Shown here piece after piece: positions 29,595 to 38,084 of a DNA stretch of 64,000 bases. Below the pieces are notes generated by a model, which was not told where the DNA came from, did not search any database, and was given only the letters and a program-made list of their open reading frames with translations. This DNA comes from Fen-1359 sp963710355 (GTDB taxonomy: Bacteria > Planctomycetota > Phycisphaerae > Sedimentisphaerales > Anaerobacaceae). Numbering within the stretch: position 1 is the first letter of the stretch; each line of letters opens with the position of its first letter. The position numbers and the translations under genes are program-made. Location of the stretch: positions 310,001 through 374,000 of the forward strand of contig CAVPZU010000003.1 of the NCBI GenBank assembly GCA_963710355.1, in the 5' to 3' direction.

Positions 29595-29694
29595 CAGGAT
29601 TATTTACATATCGGCTACACAATTCATTTTCACTTTGCGCCGGATGGTTGTTCCGCCGAATCATTTCGAATTTGAGTATCTGCAATTAAATTTT

Positions 29695-29722
29695 TTCGGA
29701 ATTATGCACTTGACAAACGAAA
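29695..29722 (+). repeat. Left 28-bp inverted repeat of a 1.14-kb unit
   Basis: The sequence starts TTCGGAATTATG and ends GACAAACGAAA. It is the exact reverse complement of 30806-30833. Together they flank the 57-aa ORF and the orphan membrane-protein gene. Confidence 0.8.
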
Positions 29723-29731
29723 GGAGAAATA

Positions 29732-29905
29732 ATGAATATTTATGAGAGAACAAGATATTTACTACGGAATGTCATAATTATTGTTAATTTGACACAAGGA
29801 AAGGGTGATAATAGAATAAGCGCATGGAAGGAATGCCAGAGAAAAAGGTGCGCACTTGGTCAATCAAAGGCGCTATCGTTTTTATCAGAAGTCACATGCC
29901 CGTGA
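29732..29905 (+). CDS. Possible 57-aa small protein
   Basis: An ATG preceded by AAAGGAG (5-6 bp spacing) opens a frame beginning MNIYERTRYLLRNVIIIVNL. It overlaps the next gene's start by 82 bp in another frame. The ribosome site is the best in this stretch, which makes it a candidate real start. It could be a leader ORF, or the true N-terminus of the next gene if another indel exists here. No homology is recognised. Confidence 0.3.
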   Translation: MNIYERTRYLLRNVIIIVNLTQGKGDNRISAWKECQRKRCALGQSKALSFLSEVTCP

Positions 29906-30771
29906 AGAGCATCCGGCGGTTTTTCCATTGGAATTATTCAGGTGTGTTTATTCCCCTTTTTGTGGGCGGGGTTATTGGTATGGCATCAATAGCACTCGCT
30001 ATAGAGAATTCCAAACCTATTTTTATGTTGACCTACATCTTTGCATTTGTCGCATTAGTTTGGAGTTTAGGGTATTGGCTCACTTGCGATGTTTCGGGTA
30101 AATGGAAGTTTTCGGTTTCTGTTCTTATAGTATTAGTGTTCATCGTATCGTGTTTCTCTATTGGACGGATAGAGGAACAAAAGGAATTATCGTCATTACA
30201 TGGCTGCTTAATCCCAGACAATAAACCTACCCCCAATACTCCCACCTGCCAGATTCCCGCCAATGGTATTGCGCTATTTTTTGGCAATAATTCTGTTGCT
30301 TATATCACCGAATTTCCCCATATTGTGATACAATTGGACAATGAACCACTCCTTATAATAAACAAACTCAACAATAGAATAACATTATCTGGCAAGTTTT
30401 TCAGTCGAGATGGGAAGATTGTTGCAAAATTATCAAGTAACACATTTGAGGTTAGCTCCAACAATAAATTCTCCATTGAACGACCAGATCGCCACACGTT
30501 GATTGTATTTGGTCCAGAAGATGAACAAACACTCAATGTTGAATTCGTAAACCCATCAGTTATAAAAATTATGAGCGAATATTATCTTCCTCATCCAAAT
30601 CTCTATCCAAACCTCCAATCTCTTATCATTGATGAAGATTCATGGAGAATCGGTAACACAAGACAGCACGGGTGTTTATTGGGTGGGAAAATAGATTTTC
30701 ACTTTAAATCCGACGGCTCGGTGGAGATTGAGTCCGGTCCCGGTGCGGCAGCTATTAAGATTGGTCCTTGA
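29824..30771 (+). CDS. Orphan membrane protein between inverted repeats
   Basis: The 315-residue protein has three hydrophobic helices in its first 110 residues (around FIPLFVGGVIGMASIALAI, FMLTYIFAFVALVWSLGYW and VSVLIVLVFIVSCFSI). A soluble beta-rich C-terminal domain follows and ends in a Gly-rich ESGPGAAAIKIGP. I recognise no family. Codon use is more AT-rich than in its neighbours, and the gene is bounded by perfect 28-bp inverted repeats. The ATG at 29824 has only a weak ribosome site, so the start is uncertain. Confidence 0.6.
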   Translation: MEGMPEKKVRTWSIKGAIVFIRSHMPVKSIRRFFHWNYSGVFIPLFVGGVIGMASIALAIENSKPIFMLTYIFAFVALVWSLGYWLTCDVSGKWKFSVSVLIVLVFIVSCFSIGRIEEQKELSSLHGCLIPDNKPTPNTPTCQIPANGIALFFGNNSVAYITEFPHIVIQLDNEPLLIINKLNNRITLSGKFFSRDGKIVAKLSSNTFEVSSNNKFSIERPDRHTLIVFGPEDEQTLNVEFVNPSVIKIMSEYYLPHPNLYPNLQSLIIDEDSWRIGNTRQHGCLLGGKIDFHFKSDGSVEIESGPGAAAIKIGP

Positions 30772-30805
30772 TTTTTGAAACTATGAAAAAAAGCTAAAAA
30801 ACAAG

Positions 30806-30833
30806 TTTCGTTTGTCAAGTGCATAATTCCGAA
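30806..30833 (-). repeat. Right 28-bp inverted repeat of the 1.14-kb unit
   Basis: Perfect reverse complement of 29695-29722. T-runs lie outside both ends, so any short target duplication would be hidden in them. Confidence 0.8.
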
Positions 30834-30897
30834 TTTTTTTACTATAATAAGTACGGTCGTAATGTGATTACTCCCTGAATTATTTTTGGGTTTGAAT

Positions 30898-31519
30898 ATG
30901 AGGCGAGCGATACAGGATTATCCGCAGGTTTCACTCAAGTTGCAGGATTTGGACGGCAAAATCGATTTTGCCGCACTTTTCGGCAAGACGCACCTGTTGA
31001 GGTCGAAATCGGGACGGGAAAGGCCGCCTTTTTGCTTAATCAGGCTAAAAACTATCCCCAAATCAATTTTCTCGGCATCGAATGGGCGTCGCGGTATTAC
31101 CGCTATGCCGTCGACCGAATCGGCAGATGGAATCTTGCAAATGTCAGAATCATCCGCACCGACGCCGCGGTCTTTCTGGCAGAATTTATTCCGGATGAAT
31201 CTGTCGATTGCTTTCATATATATTTTCCCGACCCCTGGCCTAAAAACCGCCACCACAAAAGACGTCTCTTTAACGAAGCCAATCTGAATCAGATGATTCG
31301 CTGTTTAAAAGAGAAGGCATTATTCAGGCCGCAACAGACCACGCAGAGTATTTCGAGCAGATTCAAAAACTTATTGAGGGCAGGGGTGATTTGCAGGAAA
31401 TCGCCTTCCAGCCGGCAGCCGGCGCACAACAGGGAGAGCTGGTAGGTTCAAATTTCGAGCGAAAATATCTCAAAGACAGCAAAAATGTCCACACCCTCGC
31501 CGTCAGGAAAATCGGATAA
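30898..31519 (+). CDS. trmB: tRNA (guanine-N7)-methyltransferase TrmB (two frameshifts)
   Basis: This enzyme methylates G46 of tRNA using SAM. Across three frames the protein is continuous: a short N-terminus, then PVEVEIGTGKAAFLLNQAKN (SAM loop), NFLGIEWASRYYRYAVDRI and DCFHIYFPDPWPKNRHHKRR (the PDPWPKKRH-type motif). It ends as SNFERKYLKDSKNVHTLAVR with a stop at 31519. The shifts are near 30990 and 31316 (a missing G in AAGGC). The ATG at 30898 is preferred over an upstream TTG. Confidence 0.9.
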
Positions 31520-31567
31520 TGCGTTAATGTTGTAATAACTTTATTCAATAACCCAAACCGTTCTATC

Positions 31568-31663
31568 TTGTCATACCTGCGCAAGCAGGTATCCATTACT
31601 ATAATCTGCGGTCTGGATTCCCGCTCCCCGCTTTCGCGAGGACAAGCTTCGCGGGTATGACAT
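31568..31663. repeat. GTCATACCTGC...GGGTATGAC intergenic repeat
   Basis: The unit contains CCTGCGCAAGCAGG and CCCGCTTTCGCGAGG/CGCGGG palindromes between GTCATAC and GTATGAC ends. A related element lies at 44151-44262. This is a common type of dispersed intergenic repeat. Confidence 0.6.
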
Positions 31664-31719
31664 ATAAATTGGCATCTTTTCAACAGAGCAAGAGAGTATC
31701 TTAATCTGCCTTATTTTTG

Positions 31720-31930
31720 CTGGAGACGCACAGGGTTGTCTGTATTTGCGCAGAAAGCCGCCCGGTTGGATTAGCGTTCGTGGAGAATTGCGAATCGTAA
31801 TCCTCGGCGAGGCAGCTTTCAGCCATCCGGAAAACGGTGCATACAGAGGTCTCTAATCCCTGAGTCCATAAATTTTCATTCGACTTACAATTGCCCCCCG
31901 GCAAGTCGAAATGGCTCCGGCCTCTGTTAA
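31720..31930. ncRNA. Candidate structured RNA, strand unknown
   Basis: Three consecutive stem-loops fill this stretch. The first is small (GACGCACAG to CTGTATTTGCGC). The second pairs GAAAGC (31753-31758) with GCTTTC (31815-31820), then GGATTA (31768-31773) with TAATCC (31798-31803), then TTCG (31777-31780) with CGAA (31791-31794). The third pairs ACAGAGG (31843-31849) with CCTCTGT (31921-31927), GAGTCCAT with ATGGCTC, and TTCGACTT with AAGTCGAA. Such nested complementarity argues for a functional RNA. It does not match tmRNA, SRP RNA, RNase P or 6S features that I know. The reverse 95-aa frame here is probably a by-product. Confidence 0.45.
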
Positions 31931-32055
31931 TTACTGCCTTTATCGGTCGATAGACAAAAATTAAATATAGGCAATTGATGAAAGACATCTTCTAAAAACC
32001 GCAAAAATCATATGGAATATAATACAGGTTGCGATAAGTTTTTGTGCCTACTGAG

Positions 32056-32190
32056 TAAAATCCGAAATCCGAATATCGAAGCACGAAACAATATCAAATG
32101 ACCGAAATTCGAATGTTCGAAACGTTTTGGTCATTAAAAATTTGTGTCATTAGGATTTGTTTCGAATTTAGGATTTCGTGCTTCGGGTTT
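32056..32190. repeat. AAATCCGAATATCGAAGCACGAAA-type imperfect palindrome
   Basis: A left arm rich in TCCGAA/TCGAAGCACGAAAC and a right arm TTTCGAATTTAGGATTTCGTGCTTCGGGTTT are imperfect reverse complements, forming a long hairpin. Elements with similar wording are dispersed in many environmental bacterial genomes. Confidence 0.65.
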
Positions 32191-32209
32191 CACAAATATT
32201 TGGCCAACG

Positions 32210-32861
32210 CTATAATTCAAGAGGCGTCAAACCCTCACGGACGGCATACTTGGTAAGTTCAGCCACGCTGTGAATACCGAGTTTATCCATAATGTTGCGC
32301 CGGTTTGACTCAATGGTTTTGCCGCTGACGTGAAGCTGCAGGGCAATCTGTTTGGTGCTTTTACCTTCGGCCAAAAGCTGCAGGACCTCCCGCTCGCGTT
32401 CTGTCAAGGCCGGCGCAATCGGCTGATTTTCAGTCGTCAGTTGCTTGAGGTAATCATCAACGACGACTCCTGTTATGCGGGGGCTTAAATAAATCCCTCC
32501 ATTTAACACAACTCGTATCGCCTCAAGCAGTTCGTTAAACAGGCTCTCTTTCAATATGTAACCCGATGCCCGCCTTGAGCATTTCGGTCACAAAACGCTT
32601 ACTGGAATGCATCGACAGGGCAATGACCTTTGTGCTGCCCAACCTGCCGACAATCTTGCGGGCGGCATCGATGCCGTTGAGATTCGGCATACTTATATCC
32701 ATAATAACTATATCAGGCTTAAGCTCCCGAACAAGCTCCACTGCTTTTCTTCCATCCTCGACTGCCCCAACCACCTCGATATCCGGCTGCTTGTCCAACA
32801 ATGCGCACAAACCCTGACGAATAATAGTATGGTCATCCGCCAACAAAATTTTCGTAGGCAT
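32210..32861 (-). CDS. NarL/LuxR-family response regulator (one frameshift)
   Basis: The receiver domain begins MPTKILLADDHTIIRQGL, with the phospho-acceptor in VIMDISMPNLNG and a KVIALSMHSS strand. After MLKAG the frame shifts near 32560 and continues SGYILKESLFNELLEAIR. The LuxR-type helix-turn-helix follows (LTEREREVLQLLAEGKSTKQ, IALQLHVSGKTIESNRRNIM). It starts 2 bp after its sensor kinase gene and is surely its partner. Confidence 0.92.
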
Positions 32862-32863
32862 AA

Positions 32864-35476
32864 TTATTCCCCCCTTTTGTGAGTATGGCCTTTAAGCGGT
32901 GCGGCAATTGTGGCCTTGCAGCCGGCATCCGGTTTTGATTCAATCTCAAAACGCCCCCCCAATTGCTCCACACTCTCTCGGATACTGAACAGTCCAAATT
33001 TAGCCGTTTTAGCCGCCATTGTCTTTGCTTCTTCTGGGTAAAAGCCGACGCCGTTGTCCCTGACCGTAATCTCTATGGAATCGTCGGTCCTGCGTATGCA
33101 GACCTTAACCTTGCTGGCACGTGAATGTTTGATAACGTTAATAAGCAGCTCTCGAACGTTTCTAAACAGCAGCACCCGCACATCATCGTCGAGAGGTTTG
33201 GGCAGGTGGTCGTCCTGAAACTCGGTTTCTATGCCGCCTTTATCGTGTAATTGCTCATTCAGCCATTCTGCGACCGCCGCCTCAAATCCCAGCTCGTGAA
33301 GTATCGGGCTGCTCAGGTCAAACGTCAGAGACCTTATGTCCTGAATCGCCTTTTCTATTGAGCCGCTTATATCTTCGAGGGCCTGGGCCAGTGGCGGTAA
33401 GGTCGCCGAGGCGTGCAGCGAATCAAGTTTTATTTTTGCCAACGCAAGCGACTGACAAAGCTGGTCGTGAAGCTCGCCGGCAATCCGCCGGCGCTCCCGC
33501 TCCTCGGTCAGCGCCAACTGTGAGGCCAACTGTTTAAGCTGCCTCTGGTATTCAAGGAGTTTTTCCTCCGCGCGTTTGCTATCGGTGATGTCGATGAACA
33601 TATTCGAAAATCTGCCCTTGGCCGGACAGAACGAGGTGACGTGCAGGTGCTTCCCGATCGGCGGGAAAAAGGCCTCGAACGAGTTAGGTTCCCCGGTCTC
33701 GGCGACCTTGGCGTAGATATCGAGAAAAGGCGCCGCTCCCAAGCCGTAGACCTGCGAGGCCAGCATCCCGACTGCCTGCGCCCTGCCGATACCGGTAATC
33801 CTCTCGAAGGAAGGATTGATATCGAGAATCCGGTAGTCCACCGCCTTGCCGTCCTCATAGATGACTTCATCCAAGCAAGACGCGGAATCCATATGCTCGA
33901 ACAATGCCCGGAACTTCTCCTCGCTCTGCTTCAGTGCCTCCTCCACCCGCTTTCGTTCGGTCACATCATCATAGACCGCAACTATTTCTCCGCTCGGCAG
34001 TTTATATACATTATTTTCTCGCCATCCCGAGATACGGCTGTCTTTGTAAAGGGTTGTTGGGTACGGCTCGGCCCTTCCGGTTTGCCATGCTCGCCGCAAG
34101 ATATCCAACAGGCCCATTGCCTTAACACCCGGGAAAATTTCTGTGACTCGTTTACCCACAACGTCTTCTCTGCTGATTTTGTCCATTATTTGCCCGGCAA
34201 TGTTGAAGTCCTTGAAAACAAAATCCGAGCCGTCGTCAACCGCTTCGTAAACCGCCACCCCGCTGCTCATATTGTTAAACAACTCTCTGAACCGTGTTTC
34301 GCTTATTCGTAGCGACTCCTCCGCCAGCTTGCGATCTGTGATGTCCCGGAAGATCCAGATTCGCCCGAAATATTTTCCATTTTTATCGATAACAGGCGAT
34401 GAATACCTGTCGAAGACAATTCCGTTTTTGAACTCAATTTCATCCTGGCTTGTCTCATCCTGATGAGAGTAAAGATATTCGACCTTTTCAAGGAACTGCT
34501 CTGGGTATTTTGTCTGACTAACCGCATATTGAAGAAGCGCCGTGTCATCCTTGTCTTCGACAATATGTTGCGGCACTTTCAACATCTCGATTAGCCGTTT
34601 ATTGGTTAAAATTTTCTGATTATTGCTGTCAACAACGAGCACGCCGTCAAGATTTGCTTCTACCTGTGATTCAAGCAGCGCTGTCTTCCACAGTATTTCT
34701 TCTTCTGCGCGTTTCCGCTCCGTTATATCCCTCGTTGTTGCAATCCGCGCCAGTTTGCCTTTGTAAATTATGGATTTACCTGCTATCTCCACTTGGAATC
34801 TCGTTCCGTCTTTTCGTATTGTGTCCGCCTCATAGGGCCTGTCATAACCGGACCGAATCCTCTTTTTCGCATCCTCCCAACACTCAGGGGCGAAGAACTT
34901 GTCGATTTTCATACCAACTGCCTCTTTGGGGTCATAACCCCACAGTCGGCTAAACGCTTTATTGACCTCGATTATCCTTTGGCCATCGTGTATCACGATG
35001 CTGTCGAATGACTCGTCCGCCAGAGTCCTGAATCTGGTTTCGCTTTCACGCAGGGCCTGCTCGGCCTGTTTTCGCTCGGTGATATCATCGCCATAGAAAT
35101 CCACATAATCGGTCTCTGCAATCGGCACCACAAGAAACTCGAAAATACGCCTGTTATACTCTACCTTCTCTCTTACCATTTTGCCTGATGCAAGGACTGC
35201 TTCTGCCAGCCGACGCCATTCCGATGGTGCGGGCAAACCCACACCGCTTCTCTTTGCCTTTAGAAGCGGCTCGCTTGCCTTGTTGGCGTAAAGCACCGTC
35301 CCGTCTTTGTGAATCCGCAGAACCGGATGGGGATTCTCCTCCGGAAATTTTGCCAAATCGTTGGGCAACTTTCTGGTATGCTCTGCTTGTGGCCTAAGCG
35401 GCTCTACCTTGGCCGGCCTTTTCTTGTCCCCACGAACCTCTTCCGCACGCTCACCGTTTTTTTCTGACCTGCGCAT
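32864..35476 (-). CDS. Multi-PAS sensor histidine kinase (HisKA_3 type)
   Basis: The 870-residue cytoplasmic kinase has no membrane helix. Five PAS/PAC units can be followed by their DITERK-type ends (FYGDDITERKQAEQ, TTRDITERKRAEEE, FRDITDRKLAEES, YDDVTERKRVEEAL, IDITDSKRAEEKL). The kinase core starts EERERRRIAGELHDQLCQSL, with the HisKA_3 histidine in the ELHDQ box. The ATPase part has NVIKHSRASKVKV and VRDNGVGFYPEEA. It phosphorylates the NarL-type regulator encoded next to it. Its signal is unknown and should be intracellular. Confidence 0.93.
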   Translation of the reverse strand: MRRSEKNGERAEEVRGDKKRPAKVEPLRPQAEHTRKLPNDLAKFPEENPHPVLRIHKDGTVLYANKASEPLLKAKRSGVGLPAPSEWRRLAEAVLASGKMVREKVEYNRRIFEFLVVPIAETDYVDFYGDDITERKQAEQALRESETRFRTLADESFDSIVIHDGQRIIEVNKAFSRLWGYDPKEAVGMKIDKFFAPECWEDAKKRIRSGYDRPYEADTIRKDGTRFQVEIAGKSIIYKGKLARIATTRDITERKRAEEEILWKTALLESQVEANLDGVLVVDSNNQKILTNKRLIEMLKVPQHIVEDKDDTALLQYAVSQTKYPEQFLEKVEYLYSHQDETSQDEIEFKNGIVFDRYSSPVIDKNGKYFGRIWIFRDITDRKLAEESLRISETRFRELFNNMSSGVAVYEAVDDGSDFVFKDFNIAGQIMDKISREDVVGKRVTEIFPGVKAMGLLDILRRAWQTGRAEPYPTTLYKDSRISGWRENNVYKLPSGEIVAVYDDVTERKRVEEALKQSEEKFRALFEHMDSASCLDEVIYEDGKAVDYRILDINPSFERITGIGRAQAVGMLASQVYGLGAAPFLDIYAKVAETGEPNSFEAFFPPIGKHLHVTSFCPAKGRFSNMFIDITDSKRAEEKLLEYQRQLKQLASQLALTEERERRRIAGELHDQLCQSLALAKIKLDSLHASATLPPLAQALEDISGSIEKAIQDIRSLTFDLSSPILHELGFEAAVAEWLNEQLHDKGGIETEFQDDHLPKPLDDDVRVLLFRNVRELLINVIKHSRASKVKVCIRRTDDSIEITVRDNGVGFYPEEAKTMAAKTAKFGLFSIRESVEQLGGRFEIESKPDAGCKATIAAPLKGHTHKRGE

Positions 35477-35643
35477 AGCAACACCTCCAACTATAGCCTA
35501 TGCACAAAATTTGGTAATCCTCGCTTTAAAAGATGTTGTACCCTTGCGTTGCTCTCTGCCATATTATTTTTCTCCCAATCTATTGGATGATTTTACCCCA
35601 TTGTCGTGAAATGTCCAGAAAAATCTTCGTGGATAATAACTAC

Positions 35644-35717
35644 TGGGCGATACAGGATTTGAACCTGTGACCTCCTGCGTGTAAGGCAGGCGCTCTGGCC
35701 AATTGAGCTAATCGCCC
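35644..35717 (-). tRNA. tRNA-Val (anticodon UAC)
   Basis: The minus strand folds into a standard class I cloverleaf: GGGCGAT acceptor, GCTC/GAGC D-stem, CCTGC-CTTACAC-GCAGG anticodon arm (TAC), a short variable loop and a GGTTCAAATCC T-arm. The discriminator is A. Confidence 0.97.
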
Positions 35718-35859
35718 GAAACCGTCATAATCGGTTTTCTATGTCCATATATTACGCATTTTCACTCCTTGCGTCAAGATTACGAATTGGTTATATTGGC
35801 GACATTACGTGCGAAAAAAACTTAAACAAAAAAGGTTATTTTTTAAGAGGCTAAAAAAT

Positions 35860-36378
35860 ATGGCGGTTTTGGAAGCGATAAAAAAAAGGTATTCCTGTCG
35901 CAATTACCTTGAAAAAAGTATCGAAAAGGAAAAGCTCAACGAAATTCTCGAGGCGGCAAGACTGGCGCCGTCGGCAAAAAATCTTCAGGACTGGCGTTTC
36001 GTCGTCGTAACCGATAAAGACAAAAAGAAAAAAATCGCAGAAGCAGCGAATAACCAGATGTTTCTGGAAAAGGCAGGGGCGATTATTGTGGCCTGCACCA
36101 ACAGCGATTACGTGATGCGGTGCGGACAAGCAGCAGGAGTAATTGATGTATCAATCGCATTAGAGCATATCTGTCTGCAGGCGACTGAACTGGGGCTGGC
36201 AACCTGCTGGATTGGCGCATTCTATCCTGAAAAGGTAAAGCCTGTCGTCAGTATCCCCGATGATATTACGATTGTGGAATTATTAGCGGTAGGTTTCCCT
36301 GCGGACAAGCCCAAAGGGCCGGGCCGTGAGCCGATAGAAAAAATCGCCTGCTTCAATACTTGGAAATTTATGGATTGA
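35860..36378 (+). CDS. Nitroreductase-family flavoprotein
   Basis: The 172-residue protein begins MAVLEAIKKRYSCRNYLEKS and has LNEILEAARLAPSAKNLQDW (the FMN-binding serine/asparagine region), HICLQATELGLATCWIGAF and VELLAVGFPADKP. This is the compact single-domain nitroreductase fold that binds FMN. I chose the ATG at 35860 because GAGG lies 9 bp upstream; an in-frame start at 35809 adds a lysine-rich tail without support. Substrate unknown. Confidence 0.9.
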   Translation: MAVLEAIKKRYSCRNYLEKSIEKEKLNEILEAARLAPSAKNLQDWRFVVVTDKDKKKKIAEAANNQMFLEKAGAIIVACTNSDYVMRCGQAAGVIDVSIALEHICLQATELGLATCWIGAFYPEKVKPVVSIPDDITIVELLAVGFPADKPKGPGREPIEKIACFNTWKFMD

Positions 36379-36422
36379 AATTCTGCCTGAACTAAAAACT
36401 CAAAACTTCCCCCCGCAGCGGG

Positions 36423-37112
36423 TTAGTTGTTGATTTCGATGTGTCTTTTTTCGGCCTTGCTTCTGCATCGTTTGCAGTCGCAGACGCCGACCCGCTGAAG
36501 ATGTGAAGTGCCTGCGATGTTTTTTGTTTCTACCAACCTTGCCCCTTTTGCCTTCATTTTTCGCAGCGAGAGCTCGGCCACCCTGTTGTTCTGCGAGCCA
36601 ATCGCATCAATTACGACGCGGACTTTTTTTCCCTGCTGGAGAAGCCCGAGGACCGTAGCCATAACGGCTTCTTCGGTATTTGCGCCTATGACGATAAACT
36701 CGCTGCCCTTAACTTCGGTCAGGAGTCTCTCAATCCTCGGCTCATCGAACGGGTCAACACAGCGCTTGTGAAGGATAACCTGTCGGTATTGTTTGAAGAT
36801 GTCGCCGGACAGGTCGGCGTGACCATCAGCAGGAAAACTAACGTGATTATGAATAACGGTGTATCGCACCTTTTTCTGGCCATCGGTGCCGTCTATGCAG
36901 TAAGTTGCACCGTTACCGCCGGGATATACATCGCACACTGAAATAATCGGGATATGTCTGGTTCTGGCCCAAGCCATTATTCTGCGGATATGCGAGAGGA
37001 CTCTTCTGTGGTTTCTTACGCAGGCGCTGCCGGCAGCAAGCAAAAAATCCCTTTGCGTATTGACGTCAACCAAAACCTGACGACGCCGACCTGTAACTAA
37101 TCGCCGGAACAT
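36423..37112 (-). CDS. Cysteine-hydrolase-like protein lacking the catalytic cysteine
   Basis: The fold is that of isochorismatase/nicotinamidase cysteine hydrolases: VLVDVNTQRDF (Asp16), ILHKRCVDPFDEPRIERLL (Lys116) and FIVIGANTEEAVMATVLGLL. The last motif normally reads T-D-x-C-V; here Ala149 replaces the nucleophilic cysteine. The Asp and Lys of the triad are kept. A C-terminal extension has clustered cysteines (GVCDCKRCRSK) that could bind a metal. The protein is therefore either a pseudoenzyme or uses different chemistry. Confidence 0.75.
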   Translation of the reverse strand: MFRRLVTGRRRQVLVDVNTQRDFLLAAGSACVRNHRRVLSHIRRIMAWARTRHIPIISVCDVYPGGNGATYCIDGTDGQKKVRYTVIHNHVSFPADGHADLSGDIFKQYRQVILHKRCVDPFDEPRIERLLTEVKGSEFIVIGANTEEAVMATVLGLLQQGKKVRVVIDAIGSQNNRVAELSLRKMKAKGARLVETKNIAGTSHLQRVGVCDCKRCRSKAEKRHIEINN

Positions 37113-37355
37113 CTCTGATTCCTTTCATTAAGAAAGGCTGTTGGTCCTATAAATTACTACGAACCAGCAGACTATAAGTTCAACAAAACTTATCGGTTTT
37201 ACAGCAGACCCCCTTTAGCAGCCTTTATCGTAAATTCGCTGTTTAGTTTTCCAGGCAGGCAAAATAGCAACTGCGAACCCCCATATTTCACAGAGTATTC
37301 ATCAAATATTTAAAAATGGTATTTCCCGCCACAGTCTATAGTGAGGGATAATACC

Positions 37356-37386
37356 AATAAAAAGCTGCCGTCAGACTCGGCGTTTT
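37356..37386 (-). terminator. Weak terminator overlapping the PEP-CTERM stop
   Basis: On the minus strand GCCG-AGTCTGA-CGGC is followed by AGCTTTTTATT. The stop codon TGA sits in the loop. Confidence 0.5.
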
Positions 37387-37991
37387 TTCCAAAGCAGAAC
37401 AATTGAGCCCCAACTGAGCAGAACAATAGTTGCCGGCTCTGGAATAACGGCGTATGATGGGTAAGCTCCGCTTAAGGTGCCATAAGTATCGGAGTAACGA
37501 CTTGTCTTTGCAATGAGGGCGTCCCCGTAAGACCCGTTTTTCGGGGCGAGAGCGCTGTAGAAATAGATTGTGGCTGTTCCGAAACGTATCGAATGGCCAC
37601 TGCCCCTCGAAGGTTCATATTCTATGACGGGATCGATAACGTCCGAGTCGGAGTTCTCCTCAGCCTTCATACTGACCAAGCTACCACCCCCCAGAGCGTC
37701 TCTATGTCTGCTGAAATACCCTCTTTGCAGCGAGAAACTTATAAAATGGTCATCCGTGGCACCACCGGTACCCAAATCCAACACGAGGTCCAGGTTATTA
37801 GACCGTCTCCTTAGATTCCATTGAACCTCTACAGTGTAAAGATACAAACCTTCATATTCCCCTTCAGTAACTAAGGTTGCCGTACTTGTGCCGCTCACCG
37901 AGGGGCCAACAGAGCCGGCAAAGACGCGGGGGGCGAGGCTAAAGGCCGTCAGAACCGCACACAATAAGTATATATTTTTTCTACCTTTCAT
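37371..37991 (-). CDS. PEP-CTERM sorting-signal protein
   Basis: A signal peptide (GRKNIYLLCAVLTAFSLAPR) precedes a beta-rich exported domain. The C-terminus IPEPATIVLLSWGSIVLLW plus KKRRV is a textbook PEP-CTERM: PEP motif, membrane helix, basic tail. Exosortase processes such proteins during export to the cell surface or matrix. Function of the mature part is unknown. The ATG at 37991 has GGAGG 6 bp upstream. A hairpin array with a sigma-54-like promoter lies upstream (38085-38442). Confidence 0.88.
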   Translation of the reverse strand: MKGRKNIYLLCAVLTAFSLAPRVFAGSVGPSVSGTSTATLVTEGEYEGLYLYTVEVQWNLRRRSNNLDLVLDLGTGGATDDHFISFSLQRGYFSRHRDALGGGSLVSMKAEENSDSDVIDPVIEYEPSRGSGHSIRFGTATIYFYSALAPKNGSYGDALIAKTSRYSDTYGTLSGAYPSYAVIPEPATIVLLSWGSIVLLWKKRRV

Positions 37992-38084
37992 CACCTACCT
38001 CCATAAAAGGTGCGTAGTCCGTCCACGCAGCAAAATCACCACTATTTATGTGTATCCGGTTTTAAAATACCGCTTTGAATTCCT

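Noticed and set aside
31701..31988. Reverse frame of 95 codons
   Set aside because: It coincides with the nested stem-loops at 31720-31930 and is better explained as structured non-coding sequence.
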